A DNA stretch of 64,000 nt from JAGOUU01 sp964387745 (GTDB lineage: Bacteria; Pseudomonadota; Gammaproteobacteria; JAGOUU01): assembly GCA_964387745.1 (NCBI GenBank), contig CAYLXL010000006.1, forward strand, positions 1-64,000, read 5' to 3'. A program made the position numbers and the translations under genes. Below the pieces are notes generated by a model. The model was given only the letters and a program-made list of their open reading frames with translations. It ran no database searches and was not told the DNA's origin. Shown in pieces: positions 31,883-41,341 of the stretch; the stretch's first letter is position 1; each line of letters begins with the position of its first letter.

Positions 31883-32509
31883 TTATTTAGAATATAGCTC
31901 AACAACTAGATGTGGTTGTAAAGTTGATGATAATTCTTTAATATCTGGTTTTTGTTTATACATAGCAGTTAGCTTATTTACATTTACATCAATCCACTCT
32001 GGGAATTGACGCTCTTCAGCAAACTTCACAGAAGCTTTTACTCTTAACTGATTAGCAGCGTCTTCCGAAAGTGAAATCTCGTCGCCAGCTTTAACTTCAT
32101 AGCTTGGAATGTTTACTAGTTTGCCATTTACTCTAATTGCATTATGTCTTACTAATTGTCTTGCTTCTGACTTTGAAACGCCGAAGCCACTTCTGTAGAC
32201 GACGTTATCTAATCTTGCTTCAAGAAGCTGTAACAAGTTTTCACCTGTAGCACCACGGCGACGTTCAGCTTCTTTATAAATTTTTCTAAACTGTACTTCA
32301 CCAATGTGACCATAGGTTGTACGCATAGACTGCTTAGCTCTTAACTGACCTACATAGTCACCAGTTCTTGGTCTTTTTGTACCATGTTGTCCTGGGCGAG
32401 TACTTTTCTTCTCAATAGCACATTTACTTGTATAACATTTAGTGCCTTTTAAAAACAACTTTTCACCTTCGCGGCGGCACAATCTACAAACTGGTCCTGT
32501 ATATCTCAC
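31883..32509 (-). CDS. rpsD: 30S ribosomal protein S4 (zinc-type)
   Basis: 208 residues. It starts assembly of the 30S body and carries an S4 RNA-binding domain around residues 98-160 (LEARLDNVVYRSGFGVSKSEARQLV). Four N-terminal cysteines, C8, C11, C25 and C30, form a zinc site that E. coli S4 lacks. Confidence 0.98.
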   Translation of the reverse strand: MRYTGPVCRLCRREGEKLFLKGTKCYTSKCAIEKKSTRPGQHGTKRPRTGDYVGQLRAKQSMRTTYGHIGEVQFRKIYKEAERRRGATGENLLQLLEARLDNVVYRSGFGVSKSEARQLVRHNAIRVNGKLVNIPSYEVKAGDEISLSEDAANQLRVKASVKFAEERQFPEWIDVNVNKLTAMYKQKPDIKELSSTLQPHLVVELYSK

Positions 32510-32530
32510 AGTAATATCTCCAAAAAACTA

Positions 32531-32929
32531 CTAACTACGACGTTCTTTTTCAGCACGGCACCCATTATGTGGGATTGGCGTGATGTCTAATAATTCAATA
32601 ACTCGGCCAAACTCTCCAAGAGCACGAACCGCTGACTCGCGACCTGGTCCTGGTCCTTTTACTTTCACAGTAAGGTTTTTTATTCCATACTGGCTTGCAG
32701 TATTCATAGCGTTTCTTGTTGCCACTTGAGCTGCGTAAGGAGTACTTTTGCGAGAGCCACGGAAACCTGAGCCACCTGCCGTAGACCATGCTAGAACATT
32801 GCCCTGCATATCTGTAACGGTTACTATAGTATTGTTGAAGCTAGCGTTAATATTTACTACAGCATCAAGCACATTTGCTCTAATTTTTTTCTTTACTTTA
32901 GTAGCAGTATTTTTATCTGGTCGACTCAT
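32531..32929 (-). CDS. rpsK: 30S ribosomal protein S11
   Basis: 132 residues. Conserved FNNTIVTVTDMQGNVLAW, GGSGFRGSRKSTPYAAQ and GPGPGRESAVRAL are all present. It forms part of the 30S platform. Second gene of the alpha operon, 43 bp after rpsM. Confidence 0.98.
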   Translation of the reverse strand: MSRPDKNTATKVKKKIRANVLDAVVNINASFNNTIVTVTDMQGNVLAWSTAGGSGFRGSRKSTPYAAQVATRNAMNTASQYGIKNLTVKVKGPGPGRESAVRALGEFGRVIELLDITPIPHNGCRAEKERRS

Positions 32930-32972
32930 GTTTGGTTTTACTCTCTAACAATTACGTTATCTGATTATTAAG

Positions 32973-33323
32973 TTATTTTTTGCCACCACGTTTTTTACGT
33001 GTTTTAGCATTGGTTCTAGTTCTTTGACCACGACATGGTAGATTCATTCTATGTCTTCTACCGCGGTAAGCAGAGATATCCATAAGTCGTTTAATATTCA
33101 TTGAAACAGTACGTCTGAGATCGCCTTCGATTTCAAACCCAGTGACTGCTGCTCTTATTAAATCTTCTTCTTTTTCTGTTAAATCAGCTGCTTTTCTTGA
33201 GGGATCTATACCAAGCTCGCGGCATATTTTAAGTGCCCTGCTTCTACCTATACCATATACGGCTGTTAGCCCTATTTCTAAGTGCTTTTTTGGCGGTATG
33301 TTTACCCCTGCTATACGAAGCAT
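32973..33323 (-). CDS. rpsM: 30S ribosomal protein S13
   Basis: 116 residues. It begins MLRIAGVNIPPKKHLEIGLTAVYGIG and ends with the Arg/Lys-rich RGRRHRMNLPCRGQRTRTNAKTRKK tail that reaches the tRNA sites. First gene after rpmJ. Confidence 0.98.
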   Translation of the reverse strand: MLRIAGVNIPPKKHLEIGLTAVYGIGRSRALKICRELGIDPSRKAADLTEKEEDLIRAAVTGFEIEGDLRRTVSMNIKRLMDISAYRGRRHRMNLPCRGQRTRTNAKTRKKRGGKK

Positions 33324-33495
33324 TAAGTGACTCCTAAGTGTTTATTATTATTCAAACAAAACAAAAATGAGTATCAGACTATAATATATGTAAATAGTAA
33401 ATATATAGTCGCAATACTTATTAAGTTGCTATTTTATATAGTTGTTGAGACTTAATCAATAGCAAACTTAATTTATCATTTCACGAAATTGATTA

Positions 33496-33609
33496 TTACC
33501 CTTGTTTTTGATTATGACGTTGTTCGCTACAAATCACTCTAACATGACGATGTCTTTTGATAATCTTACATTTTTTACAACGTACTTTTACTGATGCTTT
33601 TACTTTCAT
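33496..33609 (-). CDS. rpmJ: 50S ribosomal protein L36 (zinc-type)
   Basis: A 37-codon gene in the expected secY-rpmJ-rpsM position. The product begins MKVKASVKVRCKKC and ends HNQKQG. C11, C14, C27 and H32 give the zinc-ribbon (C+) form. An upstream ATG follows the secY end by 46 bp. The 172-bp gap between rpmJ and rpsM shows no further gene. Confidence 0.95.
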   Translation of the reverse strand: MKVKASVKVRCKKCKIIKRHRHVRVICSEQRHNQKQG

Positions 33610-33655
33610 AAACGTAACCTATTGATTTACTACATTAATAATTTATTCTAATATT

Positions 33656-34969
33656 TTACCTGGCTGGCAAGCCACGTAAGTTTGCTTTTTTCATTAAACT
33701 TGCGTATTGCTGGCTCATTAAATGAGACTGTACCTGTGCCCAAAAGTCCATTATTACTACAACCACGATCAACAATGAGGTGCCACCGAAATAAAACGGT
33801 ACTTGCCATGCATAATTCATAATCTCAGGAACCAAGCACACGGCTACTAAATATACGGCACCTATTGCTGTTAATCTAGTCATAACTTTGTCAATGTACT
33901 CAGCAGTTTGTTTACCTGGACGTATTGCAGGCAACATTGCCCCTGACTTTTTAAGGTTTTCAGCCGTTTCTGTTGGATTAAAGACTAAAGCCGTATAAAA
34001 AAAACAGAAGAATATTATGGCCACACACATGAAAAACAAGTAAAGTGGTTGACCCGGCGATAACAACAGGCTTATATTAGCTAATATGCCTGACTCTCCA
34101 GAGGCAAAAAAGGAGCTTATCGTCGCTGGAAACAATAATATACTTGAAGCAAATATTGGTGGAATAACCCCTGCCATATTAATCTTTAATGGTAAATGGC
34201 TAGTCTGACCACCCATAATTTTTCTACCTTGCTGTCTACGAGCATAATTTACCGTAATACGTCTTTGTGCTCTCTCAACAAAGACTACAAAAGCAATAAT
34301 CGCCAGCATAAATAAGAAGATTAAAATGGCCTGTATAAACAATATGTCTCCATCGCGTATACGATCTAAAACTCTAATTACCGTCGATGGCAGATTAGCG
34401 GCTATTCCTGAAAAGATAATAAGTGATATACCATTTCCTATACCGCGCTCTGTCATCTGTTCGCCTAGCCAGACTAAAAACATTGTACCCGTGACTAAAG
34501 TCACCACTGTAGTAAAATAATAGCCATAACCTGTAAACAGTGAAATATTTTCAGCTGCTAAATATCTAGCCATACCTAAAGCTTGGAAGGAAGCGATAAG
34601 CAACGTTCCATATCTGGTATATTGTTTAATTAAACGCTTACCATGCTCACCTTCTTTTTTTAATTCCATAAGTTTAGGATGAACAGAACTTAAAAGCTGT
34701 ATAACTATAGACGCTGAAATATACGGCATTATCCCCAATGAGAACAATGTAAAACGCTGTAATGCACCACCAGAAAACATGTTAAACAAACCAAAAATAG
34801 TATTTTTGCTCTGATTAAATAATTGAGCGAGTTTCACAGGGTCCATACCAGGGACAGGTATATGCGCACCTACTCTGTAAACGAACAAAGCAGCTAGTAC
34901 ATATACTAAACGTCTAATCAGTTCGTTATAGCCAGAAGCATTTTGGCTACTATGATTTTTAGTTTGCAT
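33656..34969 (-). CDS. secY: Protein translocase subunit SecY
   Basis: A 437-residue, ten-helix channel of the Sec translocon. Signatures such as HIPVPGMDP near the N-terminus, MPYISASIVIQLL, and the cytosolic loop RRITVNYARRQQGRKIMGGQ are seen. It is co-expressed with spc ribosomal genes and partners SecE (60699-61043), which is also in this window. Confidence 0.98.
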   Translation of the reverse strand: MQTKNHSSQNASGYNELIRRLVYVLAALFVYRVGAHIPVPGMDPVKLAQLFNQSKNTIFGLFNMFSGGALQRFTLFSLGIMPYISASIVIQLLSSVHPKLMELKKEGEHGKRLIKQYTRYGTLLIASFQALGMARYLAAENISLFTGYGYYFTTVVTLVTGTMFLVWLGEQMTERGIGNGISLIIFSGIAANLPSTVIRVLDRIRDGDILFIQAILIFLFMLAIIAFVVFVERAQRRITVNYARRQQGRKIMGGQTSHLPLKINMAGVIPPIFASSILLFPATISSFFASGESGILANISLLLSPGQPLYLFFMCVAIIFFCFFYTALVFNPTETAENLKKSGAMLPAIRPGKQTAEYIDKVMTRLTAIGAVYLVAVCLVPEIMNYAWQVPFYFGGTSLLIVVVVIMDFWAQVQSHLMSQQYASLMKKANLRGLPAR

Positions 34970-35022
34970 TAAACTTAACGTCCCTTAGTCTATTGTTATT
35001 TTCGCTCAGTTAATAGTCGGCA

Positions 35023-35463
35023 CTACTCAACTTTACCACCGGCATTAACTATTAAGGTTTTAGCACCTTCAGACACTCTAATTTCTTCGCTAATGATTAC
35101 ATTTAAAGGCTTGGTAACTTCGCCATTGGCAAATATTTTTACAAACTTTGTATTACGCTTAATTAAATTAGACATTTTCAAAGTATCTAATGTAATTTCA
35201 TTAGCATCTAAATTGATTAAATCACCTGATCTTAACTGTTCAGTGAGTAAACCACTAATAGATTTGAAACCGAACTTCGGTAAACGACGGTGTAATGGAT
35301 TTTGACCACCTTCGAAACCTCGTCTAGGGTTACCGCTCTTACGAGCTTTCTGACCTTTATGACCTTTACCAGAAGTTTTACCTAAACCACTTCCGATACC
35401 ACGTCCTAATCTTGTTTTTGCTATTTTTGAACCTTCAGCTGGTGATATTGAATTTAATTTCAT
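35023..35463 (-). CDS. rplO: 50S ribosomal protein L15
   Basis: 146 residues with RLGRGIGSGLGKTSGKGHKGQKARKSG and RRLPKFGFKS. Its ATG overlaps the rpmD stop codon by one base (TAATG), so the pair is translationally coupled. Confidence 0.98.
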   Translation of the reverse strand: MKLNSISPAEGSKIAKTRLGRGIGSGLGKTSGKGHKGQKARKSGNPRRGFEGGQNPLHRRLPKFGFKSISGLLTEQLRSGDLINLDANEITLDTLKMSNLIKRNTKFVKIFANGEVTKPLNVIISEEIRVSEGAKTLIVNAGGKVE

Positions 35464-35666
35464 TATACTTCTTTTACCTCTACAAGATAATCTATAACAT
35501 TAATCATACCAGCGATTGGTGCCGTATAGTTATGTTCTATGGTGCTATGTAATTTGCGCAAGCCCAATGCTTTAATTGTATCAATATGTTGTTGCTTACG
35601 GCCGATTAAACTTTTAACTAATTTAATACGGACTTTTTTGTTTTCTGCTTTAGCTTTTTTAGTCAT
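35463..35666 (-). CDS. rpmD: 50S ribosomal protein L30
   Basis: 67 residues from the ATG at 35666 (MTKKAKAENKKVRIKLVKS), 1 bp after the rpsE stop. The frame stays open to 35684 inside rpsE, but that start would add unusual residues. IGRKQQHIDTIKALGLRKLHST is the family core. Confidence 0.96.
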   Translation of the reverse strand: MTKKAKAENKKVRIKLVKSLIGRKQQHIDTIKALGLRKLHSTIEHNYTAPIAGMINVIDYLVEVKEV

Positions 35667-35667
35667 T

Positions 35668-36183
35668 CTATTCACCTGCTGCAACTAGTTGATCCACGCT
35701 AATTCCGCGCTTATTAGCAACATGATTAGGTGTTTCAGTAGATTTAAGACCATTTATTGTTGCAAGTACAACGTTAACCGGATTAGTCGAACCTATACAT
35801 TTTGCAAGTACATTTGTAACGCCTAATACTTCAAATACAGCACGCATTGCACCACCTGCGATTACACCACTACCTTGGCTTGCAGGTTGCATGATAACTT
35901 TAGATGCACCATGTCTAGAAATAATTGGGTGGTATAATGTACCATCGTTAAGCTCTATGCGCACCATATTTTTACGGGCTGCTTCTAAAGCTTTTTGAAT
36001 AGCTGCCGGAACTTCACGTGCTTTACCACGTCCAACACCAATTTTACCTTTACCATCGCCAACAACTACCATTGCAGCAAAACTAAATATTCTACCGCCT
36101 TTAACAACTTTAGCGTTTCTGTTGACAGTAATTAACTTTTCGAAAATTCCGTCGCTTTTTGTATTCTGATCGAAACCTGACAT
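35668..36183 (-). CDS. rpsE: 30S ribosomal protein S5
   Basis: 171 residues. Double-stranded RNA-binding N-terminal half (EKLITVNRNAKVVKGGRIFSFAAMVVVGDGKGKIGVGRGKA), and C-terminal GSGVIAGGAMRAVFEVLGVTNVLAKC. It contributes to decoding accuracy. Confidence 0.98.
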   Translation of the reverse strand: MSGFDQNTKSDGIFEKLITVNRNAKVVKGGRIFSFAAMVVVGDGKGKIGVGRGKAREVPAAIQKALEAARKNMVRIELNDGTLYHPIISRHGASKVIMQPASQGSGVIAGGAMRAVFEVLGVTNVLAKCIGSTNPVNVVLATINGLKSTETPNHVANKRGISVDQLVAAGE

Positions 36184-36191
36184 ATTATCTC

Positions 36192-36557
36192 CTAAAACTG
36201 TAGACCAGCTTCTCTAGCTGCATCAGCTAGTGCTTTTATTCTGCCGTGGTATTTATTACCAGAGCGATCAAAGGCGATTGAATCAATACCTTGATTTTTT
36301 GCCCGTTGTGCGATTAATTGACCAATCTTTTTGGCAGATTCAACGTTACCAGAATAAGTATCCATTCCAGCTCTGATTTCTTTATCAACAGTTGAAGCTG
36401 AAACAACTACGGTATCACTTACGCCTGGCTTAATAATTTGCGCATAGATATGTTTACTAGTTCTAGTTACTACTAAACGTAATACGTTTTGATGTTTAAT
36501 CTTAGCACGAGTTTTTTTTGCTCTTTTAAGACGTTTTAACTTTTTTTGAAATTGCAT
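36192..36557 (-). CDS. rplR: 50S ribosomal protein L18
   Basis: 121 residues; binds 5S rRNA. RLVVTRTSKHIYAQII and FDRSGNKYHGRIKALADAAREAGLQF match the family. 42 bp after rplF. Confidence 0.98.
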   Translation of the reverse strand: MQFQKKLKRLKRAKKTRAKIKHQNVLRLVVTRTSKHIYAQIIKPGVSDTVVVSASTVDKEIRAGMDTYSGNVESAKKIGQLIAQRAKNQGIDSIAFDRSGNKYHGRIKALADAAREAGLQF

Positions 36558-36599
36558 TTCTATTCACCAGTTATTGCGTAATTTAAATTAATTATTCAC

Positions 36600-37136
36600 T
36601 TATTTTTTCTTAGTTTCTTTAATTTCGATAACTTCATCAGAGTACTTAACACCCTTACCTTTATATGGTTCTGGTGGTCTAAACGCTCTGATTTTAGCAG
36701 CAACTTGACCAACTGCTTGCTTATCTTTGCCCTTGATAACAATCTCAGTTTGAGCTGGTACCTCTATTGTTACTCCTTCTGGCGGAGTAAATTCAACAGG
36801 GTGAGAGAAACCTAAACTTAAACTAAGAGCCTTACCTTTTAATGCGGCACGATAACCAACACCTACCAATAATAACTTTCTTTCGAAGCCTTTAGTAACA
36901 CCTTTTAACATATTGTTAATGTTTGCGCAGGTTGCACCTATGATAGACTTTGTTCTTTTATCATTACTTTGAGATGTGATAGTTATCTTTTTATCTACAC
37001 ATGTCATTTCAAGTGCTTGATCAACGTCTAACACCATTTCGTTGTTGCCGGACTTAATAGTAAGCTTATTTGATGCAAAGCTTACATCTACTTTATCTGG
37101 AACACTTATAGGCTTTTTTGCAGTTCTTAGGCTCAT
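36600..37136 (-). CDS. rplF: 50S ribosomal protein L6
   Basis: 178 residues with two L6 repeats. VGVGYRAALKGKALSLSLGFSHPVEF and KQAVGQVAAKIRAFRPPEPYKGKGVKY are the typical C-terminal signature. The protein sits near the elongation-factor site. Confidence 0.98.
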   Translation of the reverse strand: MSLRTAKKPISVPDKVDVSFASNKLTIKSGNNEMVLDVDQALEMTCVDKKITITSQSNDKRTKSIIGATCANINNMLKGVTKGFERKLLLVGVGYRAALKGKALSLSLGFSHPVEFTPPEGVTIEVPAQTEIVIKGKDKQAVGQVAAKIRAFRPPEPYKGKGVKYSDEVIEIKETKKK

Positions 37137-37185
37137 TATATATTCTCGTTAAATTAATCTATATTAAGATGTACAGCATGTCTTC

Positions 37186-37581
37186 TTATGAAAGTATGCA
37201 GATAACTTCACCACCAAGTGATTGTTGTTTAGCCTGGTGACCTGTCATTACTCCTTTAGAAGTACTGACAATGCTAATACCTAAGCCTGCTTTAACCACA
37301 GGGAATTGATCGTAGCCTTTATATACTCTAAGACCTGGTCTGCTACATCTCTTTACGTTAGAAATCACCGGTAAACCTTGATAGTATTTCAGCTCAACTT
37401 TTAATACTAATTTTTTATCAACAGTTTCCATTTTGAAATTTTCAATATAGCCTTGTTCTTTCATCACTTTAGCTATAGAAGCTTTCATATTTGATCCTGG
37501 CATAGTTACCGTCAAAGACTTTGCTTTGTGCGCATTTCTTATTCTTGTAAGCATGTCTGAAATAGGATCTTGCATACTCAT
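37186..37581 (-). CDS. rpsH: 30S ribosomal protein S8
   Basis: 131 residues; MQDPISDMLTRIRNAHKAK opens it and STSKGVMTGHQAKQQSLGGEVICILS closes it. In E. coli S8 represses the spc operon by binding rplE mRNA; I could not confirm that site here. Confidence 0.98.
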   Translation of the reverse strand: MSMQDPISDMLTRIRNAHKAKSLTVTMPGSNMKASIAKVMKEQGYIENFKMETVDKKLVLKVELKYYQGLPVISNVKRCSRPGLRVYKGYDQFPVVKAGLGISIVSTSKGVMTGHQAKQQSLGGEVICILS

Positions 37582-37617
37582 ATTTTTATCTCCTAAATTT
37601 AAACTAAGATTATTATG

Positions 37618-37917
37618 TTACCAACTTGATTTGGTCATACCAGGAATTAGGCCCTGGTTGAACATTTCTCTTAGTTTGTTACGGCAAATACCAAACTTTT
37701 TATAAACACCACGTGGTCTACCAGTAATCTGGCATCTAGATCTTGTTCTAACAGCATGTGCATTTCTAGGTAAGGCACTTAGTTTCAATCTTGCTTGCCA
37801 TGCTTCTTCAGGCGTACCTGTTTTAATAATTTTCTTTAGCATTTCTTTTTTAGCAGCAAATTTTGCAACTGTTTTAAACCTTCTTGCTTCACGTACTATT
37901 ATTGAAGTTCTTGCCAT
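37618..37917 (-). CDS. rpsN: 30S ribosomal protein S14 (long, zinc-free type)
   Basis: 99 residues, the long form without a CxxC ribbon, ending FGICRNKLREMFNQGLIPGMTKSSW. In contrast to S4 and L36 here, it needs no zinc. Confidence 0.97.
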   Translation of the reverse strand: MARTSIIVREARRFKTVAKFAAKKEMLKKIIKTGTPEEAWQARLKLSALPRNAHAVRTRSRCQITGRPRGVYKKFGICRNKLREMFNQGLIPGMTKSSW

Positions 37918-37970
37918 AATTAACCTATATTGTTACTTATAATTACTATTTTAATTTATCTATAATGTTA

Positions 37971-38510
37971 TTAATCACGAATTGGTAAGCCAAAAGCCTT
38001 TAACAATGCAAGGCATTCTTTATCGTTTGCTGCTGTTGTTGTAAGAGTTATGTCAAAGCCTCTGATTGCATCTACTTTATCGTATTGAATTTCAGGACAT
38101 ACGATCTGTTCTTTTATACCTAGACTGTAGTTGCCTCTACCATCAAAAGATTTCTTACTTAAACCTCTAAAGTCGCGTACGCGTGGTAAGTATATAGTTA
38201 TTAGTCTATCTAGAAACTCATACATTTCTTTAGATCTTAGTGTTACTTTACAACCTATTGGCCAACCATCTCTGATCTTAAAACCAGCAATTGACTTTTT
38301 AGACATAGTAGTAAGTGGTTTTCTACCAGTAATTTTTGTCATGTCATCGATCGCATTCTGCAACTGTTTCTTATCAGAAGCAGCTTCACCTACACCCATA
38401 TTGATCGTTATTTTTTGTAGTTTTGGAACCTGCATGACGGTCTCAAAACCAAACATTTTGTGCAAGTCTTTAACAATTTTTTCTTTATATGCGGTTTGCA
38501 ATCTAGCCAT
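37971..38510 (-). CDS. rplE: 50S ribosomal protein L5
   Basis: 179 residues; binds 5S rRNA in the central protuberance. KITINMGVGEAASDKKQLQNA and the C-terminal IRGFDITLTTTAANDKECLALLKAFGLPIRD are conserved. Confidence 0.98.
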   Translation of the reverse strand: MARLQTAYKEKIVKDLHKMFGFETVMQVPKLQKITINMGVGEAASDKKQLQNAIDDMTKITGRKPLTTMSKKSIAGFKIRDGWPIGCKVTLRSKEMYEFLDRLITIYLPRVRDFRGLSKKSFDGRGNYSLGIKEQIVCPEIQYDKVDAIRGFDITLTTTAANDKECLALLKAFGLPIRD

Positions 38511-38547
38511 TATGCTACCCTTTACCTTTAAACCTTTTATTTACTAC

Positions 38548-38865
38548 TTATATATCAATTTTTTGACTATTGGATACAAACGCTCTGAATTTGTTACCGT
38601 TTTCATCAGTTAGCATTTTTACACGATCTGCTTTATTGGTCACATCGTTAAATATTGCCACATTAGATATATGGATTCCTGTTTCTTTTTGCACGATTCC
38701 TGGCTGTATACCTTTTTGCGGATTCCCTTTCTGATGTTTTTTGATCATATTGACACCTTCAACAAGAACGCGATCGTTAGATAGCATTTTTATAATAGTG
38801 CCTTTTTGACCTTTATCTTTACCAGCAATAACTACTACTTTGTCATTTCTTTTTAATTTTGCCAT
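38548..38865 (-). CDS. rplX: 50S ribosomal protein L24
   Basis: 105 residues from the ATG at 38865 (MAKLKRNDKVVVIAGKDKG), placed directly behind the rplN stop. The frame is open upstream to 38913, but that extension lies within rplN and is not L24-like. It contains the KOW motif DKVVVIAGKDKGQKGTI. Confidence 0.97.
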   Translation of the reverse strand: MAKLKRNDKVVVIAGKDKGQKGTIIKMLSNDRVLVEGVNMIKKHQKGNPQKGIQPGIVQKETGIHISNVAIFNDVTNKADRVKMLTDENGNKFRAFVSNSQKIDI

Positions 38866-38866
38866 T

Positions 38867-39235
38867 TTATAACACCTCGGCTGCCAATGAGACGATACGC
38901 ATGAATTTTTCATTACGTAATTCTCTAGTTACTGGTCCAAAAATACGCGTGCCAACTGGTTGATCTTGCGCGTTTAATAAAACCACAGCATTAGAATCAA
39001 ACCTTATAAGTGAACCGTCCGTTCTACGTACACCTTTTTTAGTTCTAACTACAACTGCGCGCAAAAGATCACCTTGCTTTACTTTACCCTTAGGGATAGC
39101 TTGTTTAACGGTTACTCTTATAATGTCACCAATCTTTGCATATCTTTTATGCGAACCGCCAAGTACTTTAATACACTCAACAATTTTTGCACCGCTATTA
39201 TCAGCTACGGCTAATTCAGTTTGCGTCTGAATCAT
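38867..39235 (-). CDS. rplN: 50S ribosomal protein L14
   Basis: 122 residues; MIQTQTELAVADNSGAKIVECIKVLGG and the C-terminal GTRIFGPVTRELRNEKFMRIVSLAAEVL fit the family. A 110-bp gap, longer than others in this operon, separates it from rpsQ; nothing obvious lies in it. Confidence 0.98.
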   Translation of the reverse strand: MIQTQTELAVADNSGAKIVECIKVLGGSHKRYAKIGDIIRVTVKQAIPKGKVKQGDLLRAVVVRTKKGVRRTDGSLIRFDSNAVVLLNAQDQPVGTRIFGPVTRELRNEKFMRIVSLAAEVL

Positions 39236-39345
39236 AAAGCTTCTCCAGGATTACTTATCTTATTATTACCACGCATCGTAGGCGAAAATTATATCACATG
39301 GTCACTTATTGTAAACAATTAAAAAATATCATTAATTATTCGCAA

Positions 39346-39618
39346 CTAAGCCATCTGACTATTAACGACCTCATCTAATACCCATCTTTTTAGTTTTGAT
39401 AATGGACGTGAATGCTTAATTCTTACAGTATCACCAACTTTTAGTACGTTTTCTTCATCATGAACGTAATATTTAGTTGTTTTCTTAACAAACTTACCGT
39501 AAACAGGGTGAGCAGTCTTTACCTCTACAGTAACTACAGCGGTCTTGTTCATCCCATTGCTTACAACCACACCTTCAATGAATTTAGGCTGTTTTTCATT
39601 ATTTGCTTTTTCTATCAT
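39346..39618 (-). CDS. rpsQ: 30S ribosomal protein S17
   Basis: 90 residues with an OB fold: EGVVVSNGMNKTAVVTVEVKTAHPVYGKFVKKTTKYYVHDE. It follows rpmC after 1 bp. Confidence 0.97.
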   Translation of the reverse strand: MIEKANNEKQPKFIEGVVVSNGMNKTAVVTVEVKTAHPVYGKFVKKTTKYYVHDEENVLKVGDTVRIKHSRPLSKLKRWVLDEVVNSQMA

Positions 39619-39619
39619 A

Positions 39620-39838
39620 CTAATTACCTTTCAATAAATTCAATGAATGTAGTTGTGTCTTGGTCCTTGCAATGTTTCTTCTCACTATGCGTAGCATATG
39701 AGGAGAAGATAATTGACCCATTGACTTTTGCAACTTCAAGTTCACCTGTTCTTTAGTCAGATCTTCAAGTAATTGATATAAATCATCTACTGATTTATTT
39801 TTAAAATTTTCGGTACTTTCTTTTGTGTTCTTAGCCAT
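39620..39838 (-). CDS. rpmC: 50S ribosomal protein L29
   Basis: 72 residues, slightly longer than usual at the N-terminus (AKNTKESTENFKNKS). The helical core LYQLLEDLTKEQVNLKLQKSMGQLSSPHMLRIVRRNIARTKT forms part of the exit-tunnel docking site. Confidence 0.96.
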   Translation of the reverse strand: MAKNTKESTENFKNKSVDDLYQLLEDLTKEQVNLKLQKSMGQLSSPHMLRIVRRNIARTKTQLHSLNLLKGN

Positions 39839-39858
39839 TTCTCAATCCGATATCTTTA

Positions 39859-40275
39859 TTACATTGGGGTTCTAGTTTCAAAAGTTGTCTTGAATGGCAG
39901 CTTAGCAGAAGCCAAAGCAAAAGCTTCACGTGCTACTTCTTCAGTTACACCGTCCATCTCATATAAAACGTGACCTGGTTTGATTTCACACACCCAGTAT
40001 TCTACGCTACCTTTACCTTTACCTTGACGTACTTCAAGTGGCTTTTTACTGATAGGTTTATCAGGAAAAACTCTGACCCAAATACTACCACCGCGCTTAA
40101 TAAATCTAGTCATGGCACGTCTGGCAGCTTCAAGTTGTCTAGCTGTTAAACGTCCTCTAGTAGTTGATTTTAAGCCATACTCGCCAAAGCTAACTTTGTT
40201 ACCAGTCGTCGCTATACCGCGATTACGTCCTTTTTGACATTTTTTAAATTTTGTTTTCTTAGGTTGCCTAAGCAT
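39859..40275 (-). CDS. rplP: 50S ribosomal protein L16
   Basis: 138 residues; MLRQPKKTKFKKCQKGRNRG and AARRAMTRFIKRGGSIWVRVFPDKPISKKPLEVRQGKGKG are diagnostic. It helps position A-site tRNA. Confidence 0.98.
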   Translation of the reverse strand: MLRQPKKTKFKKCQKGRNRGIATTGNKVSFGEYGLKSTTRGRLTARQLEAARRAMTRFIKRGGSIWVRVFPDKPISKKPLEVRQGKGKGSVEYWVCEIKPGHVLYEMDGVTEEVAREAFALASAKLPFKTTFETRTPM

Positions 40276-40297
40276 TACGTACCTCTTTGTTCAACTC

Positions 40298-40993
40298 TTA
40301 TGCTTTTTCAGTTTTTTGTTCGGCAGGTGCGTCTTCTTCTTTTTTCAAAGTTTTTAACTTATCTAAAATGTCACCTTTATATATCCAAACCTTAACACCA
40401 ATGATACCGTAGGTAGTTAAAGCTTCCGCTGTATTATAATCAATGTCAGCTCTGAACGTATGTAATGGCACGCGTCCTTCACGATACCACTCAGTTCTAG
40501 CAATTTCAGCACCGCCTAATCTACCAGCCACACACACTTTAATACCTTTTGCACCAAGTCTTAATGTACTAGAAACCGCTCTTTTCATGGCACGTCTGAA
40601 CATAACACGCTTTTCAAGCTGTTGTGCTATGGTTTCAGCCACTAATTTAGCATTAAGCTCAGGTTTTTTAATTTCCTGGATACTTATCTGTGCAGGCACA
40701 CCAGCAATTTTAGACACGGCATTTTTTAGACGTTCTACATCTTCGCCTTTTTTACCAATAATGATACCTGGTCTTGCTGCATGTATTACAACACCAACTT
40801 GGTTTCTTTGGCGTTTAATCATGATCTTACCAACACCTGCTGGGTTAAGTTCTTTTTGCAACCAATCACGTATTTTTTTATCTTCAAGTACATATTTTGA
40901 AAATATTTTTTTATTGTTTTCGAACCATATAGAATCAGATTCTTTATTGATTCCCAATCTTATGCCGTTTGGATGTACTTTCTGTCCCATCAT
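40298..40993 (-). CDS. rpsC: 30S ribosomal protein S3
   Basis: 231 residues. KH domain with IIGKKGEDVERLKNAVSKIAG and the C-terminal GRLGGAEIARTEWYREGRVPLHTFRADIDY. Its ATG overlaps the rplV stop. The tail is Glu/Lys-rich (KKEEDAPAEQKTEKA). Confidence 0.98.
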   Translation of the reverse strand: MMGQKVHPNGIRLGINKESDSIWFENNKKIFSKYVLEDKKIRDWLQKELNPAGVGKIMIKRQRNQVGVVIHAARPGIIIGKKGEDVERLKNAVSKIAGVPAQISIQEIKKPELNAKLVAETIAQQLEKRVMFRRAMKRAVSSTLRLGAKGIKVCVAGRLGGAEIARTEWYREGRVPLHTFRADIDYNTAEALTTYGIIGVKVWIYKGDILDKLKTLKKEEDAPAEQKTEKA

Positions 40994-41331
40994 TTACTCT
41001 CTTTTTCTGCTAGTTCTACGGAAATATGACTCATTTTCTTTTCAATGCGATTGCCACGACCTTTTGCTCTAGCATGCATTCTTTTAAGAGTTGGGCCTTC
41101 ATTTACTTGTATCATTGCAACAAATAAGTCATCAATATCTAAGCCAAAATTATTTTCTGCATTAGCAATCGCAGATAATAAAAGCTTTTGAATCATAGTT
41201 GCTGCTTTCTTTGGCGTATAAGCTAATACATCAAGCGCTTTATCTATTGATTTACCCCTGATCATATCTGCAACTAATCTTGCTTTTTGTGATGAAATAC
41301 TTGCGTACTTTAAATGTGCTTGCACCTGCAT
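40990..41331 (-). CDS. rplV: 50S ribosomal protein L22
   Basis: 113 residues; KYASISSQKARLVADMIRGKS and the tunnel-lining loop EGPTLKRMHARAKGRGNRIEKKMSHISVEL are intact, with no sign of macrolide-type loop changes. Confidence 0.98.
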   Translation of the reverse strand: MQVQAHLKYASISSQKARLVADMIRGKSIDKALDVLAYTPKKAATMIQKLLLSAIANAENNFGLDIDDLFVAMIQVNEGPTLKRMHARAKGRGNRIEKKMSHISVELAEKESK

Positions 41332-41341
41332 AAACTACCTC

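Noticed and set aside
38131..41072. Long antisense open frames, e.g. 38131-38613 and 40443-41072 on the plus strand
   Set aside because: They lie opposite rplE/rplX and rpsC/rplV, lack ribosome sites and read as low-complexity shadows of strongly constrained ribosomal genes.
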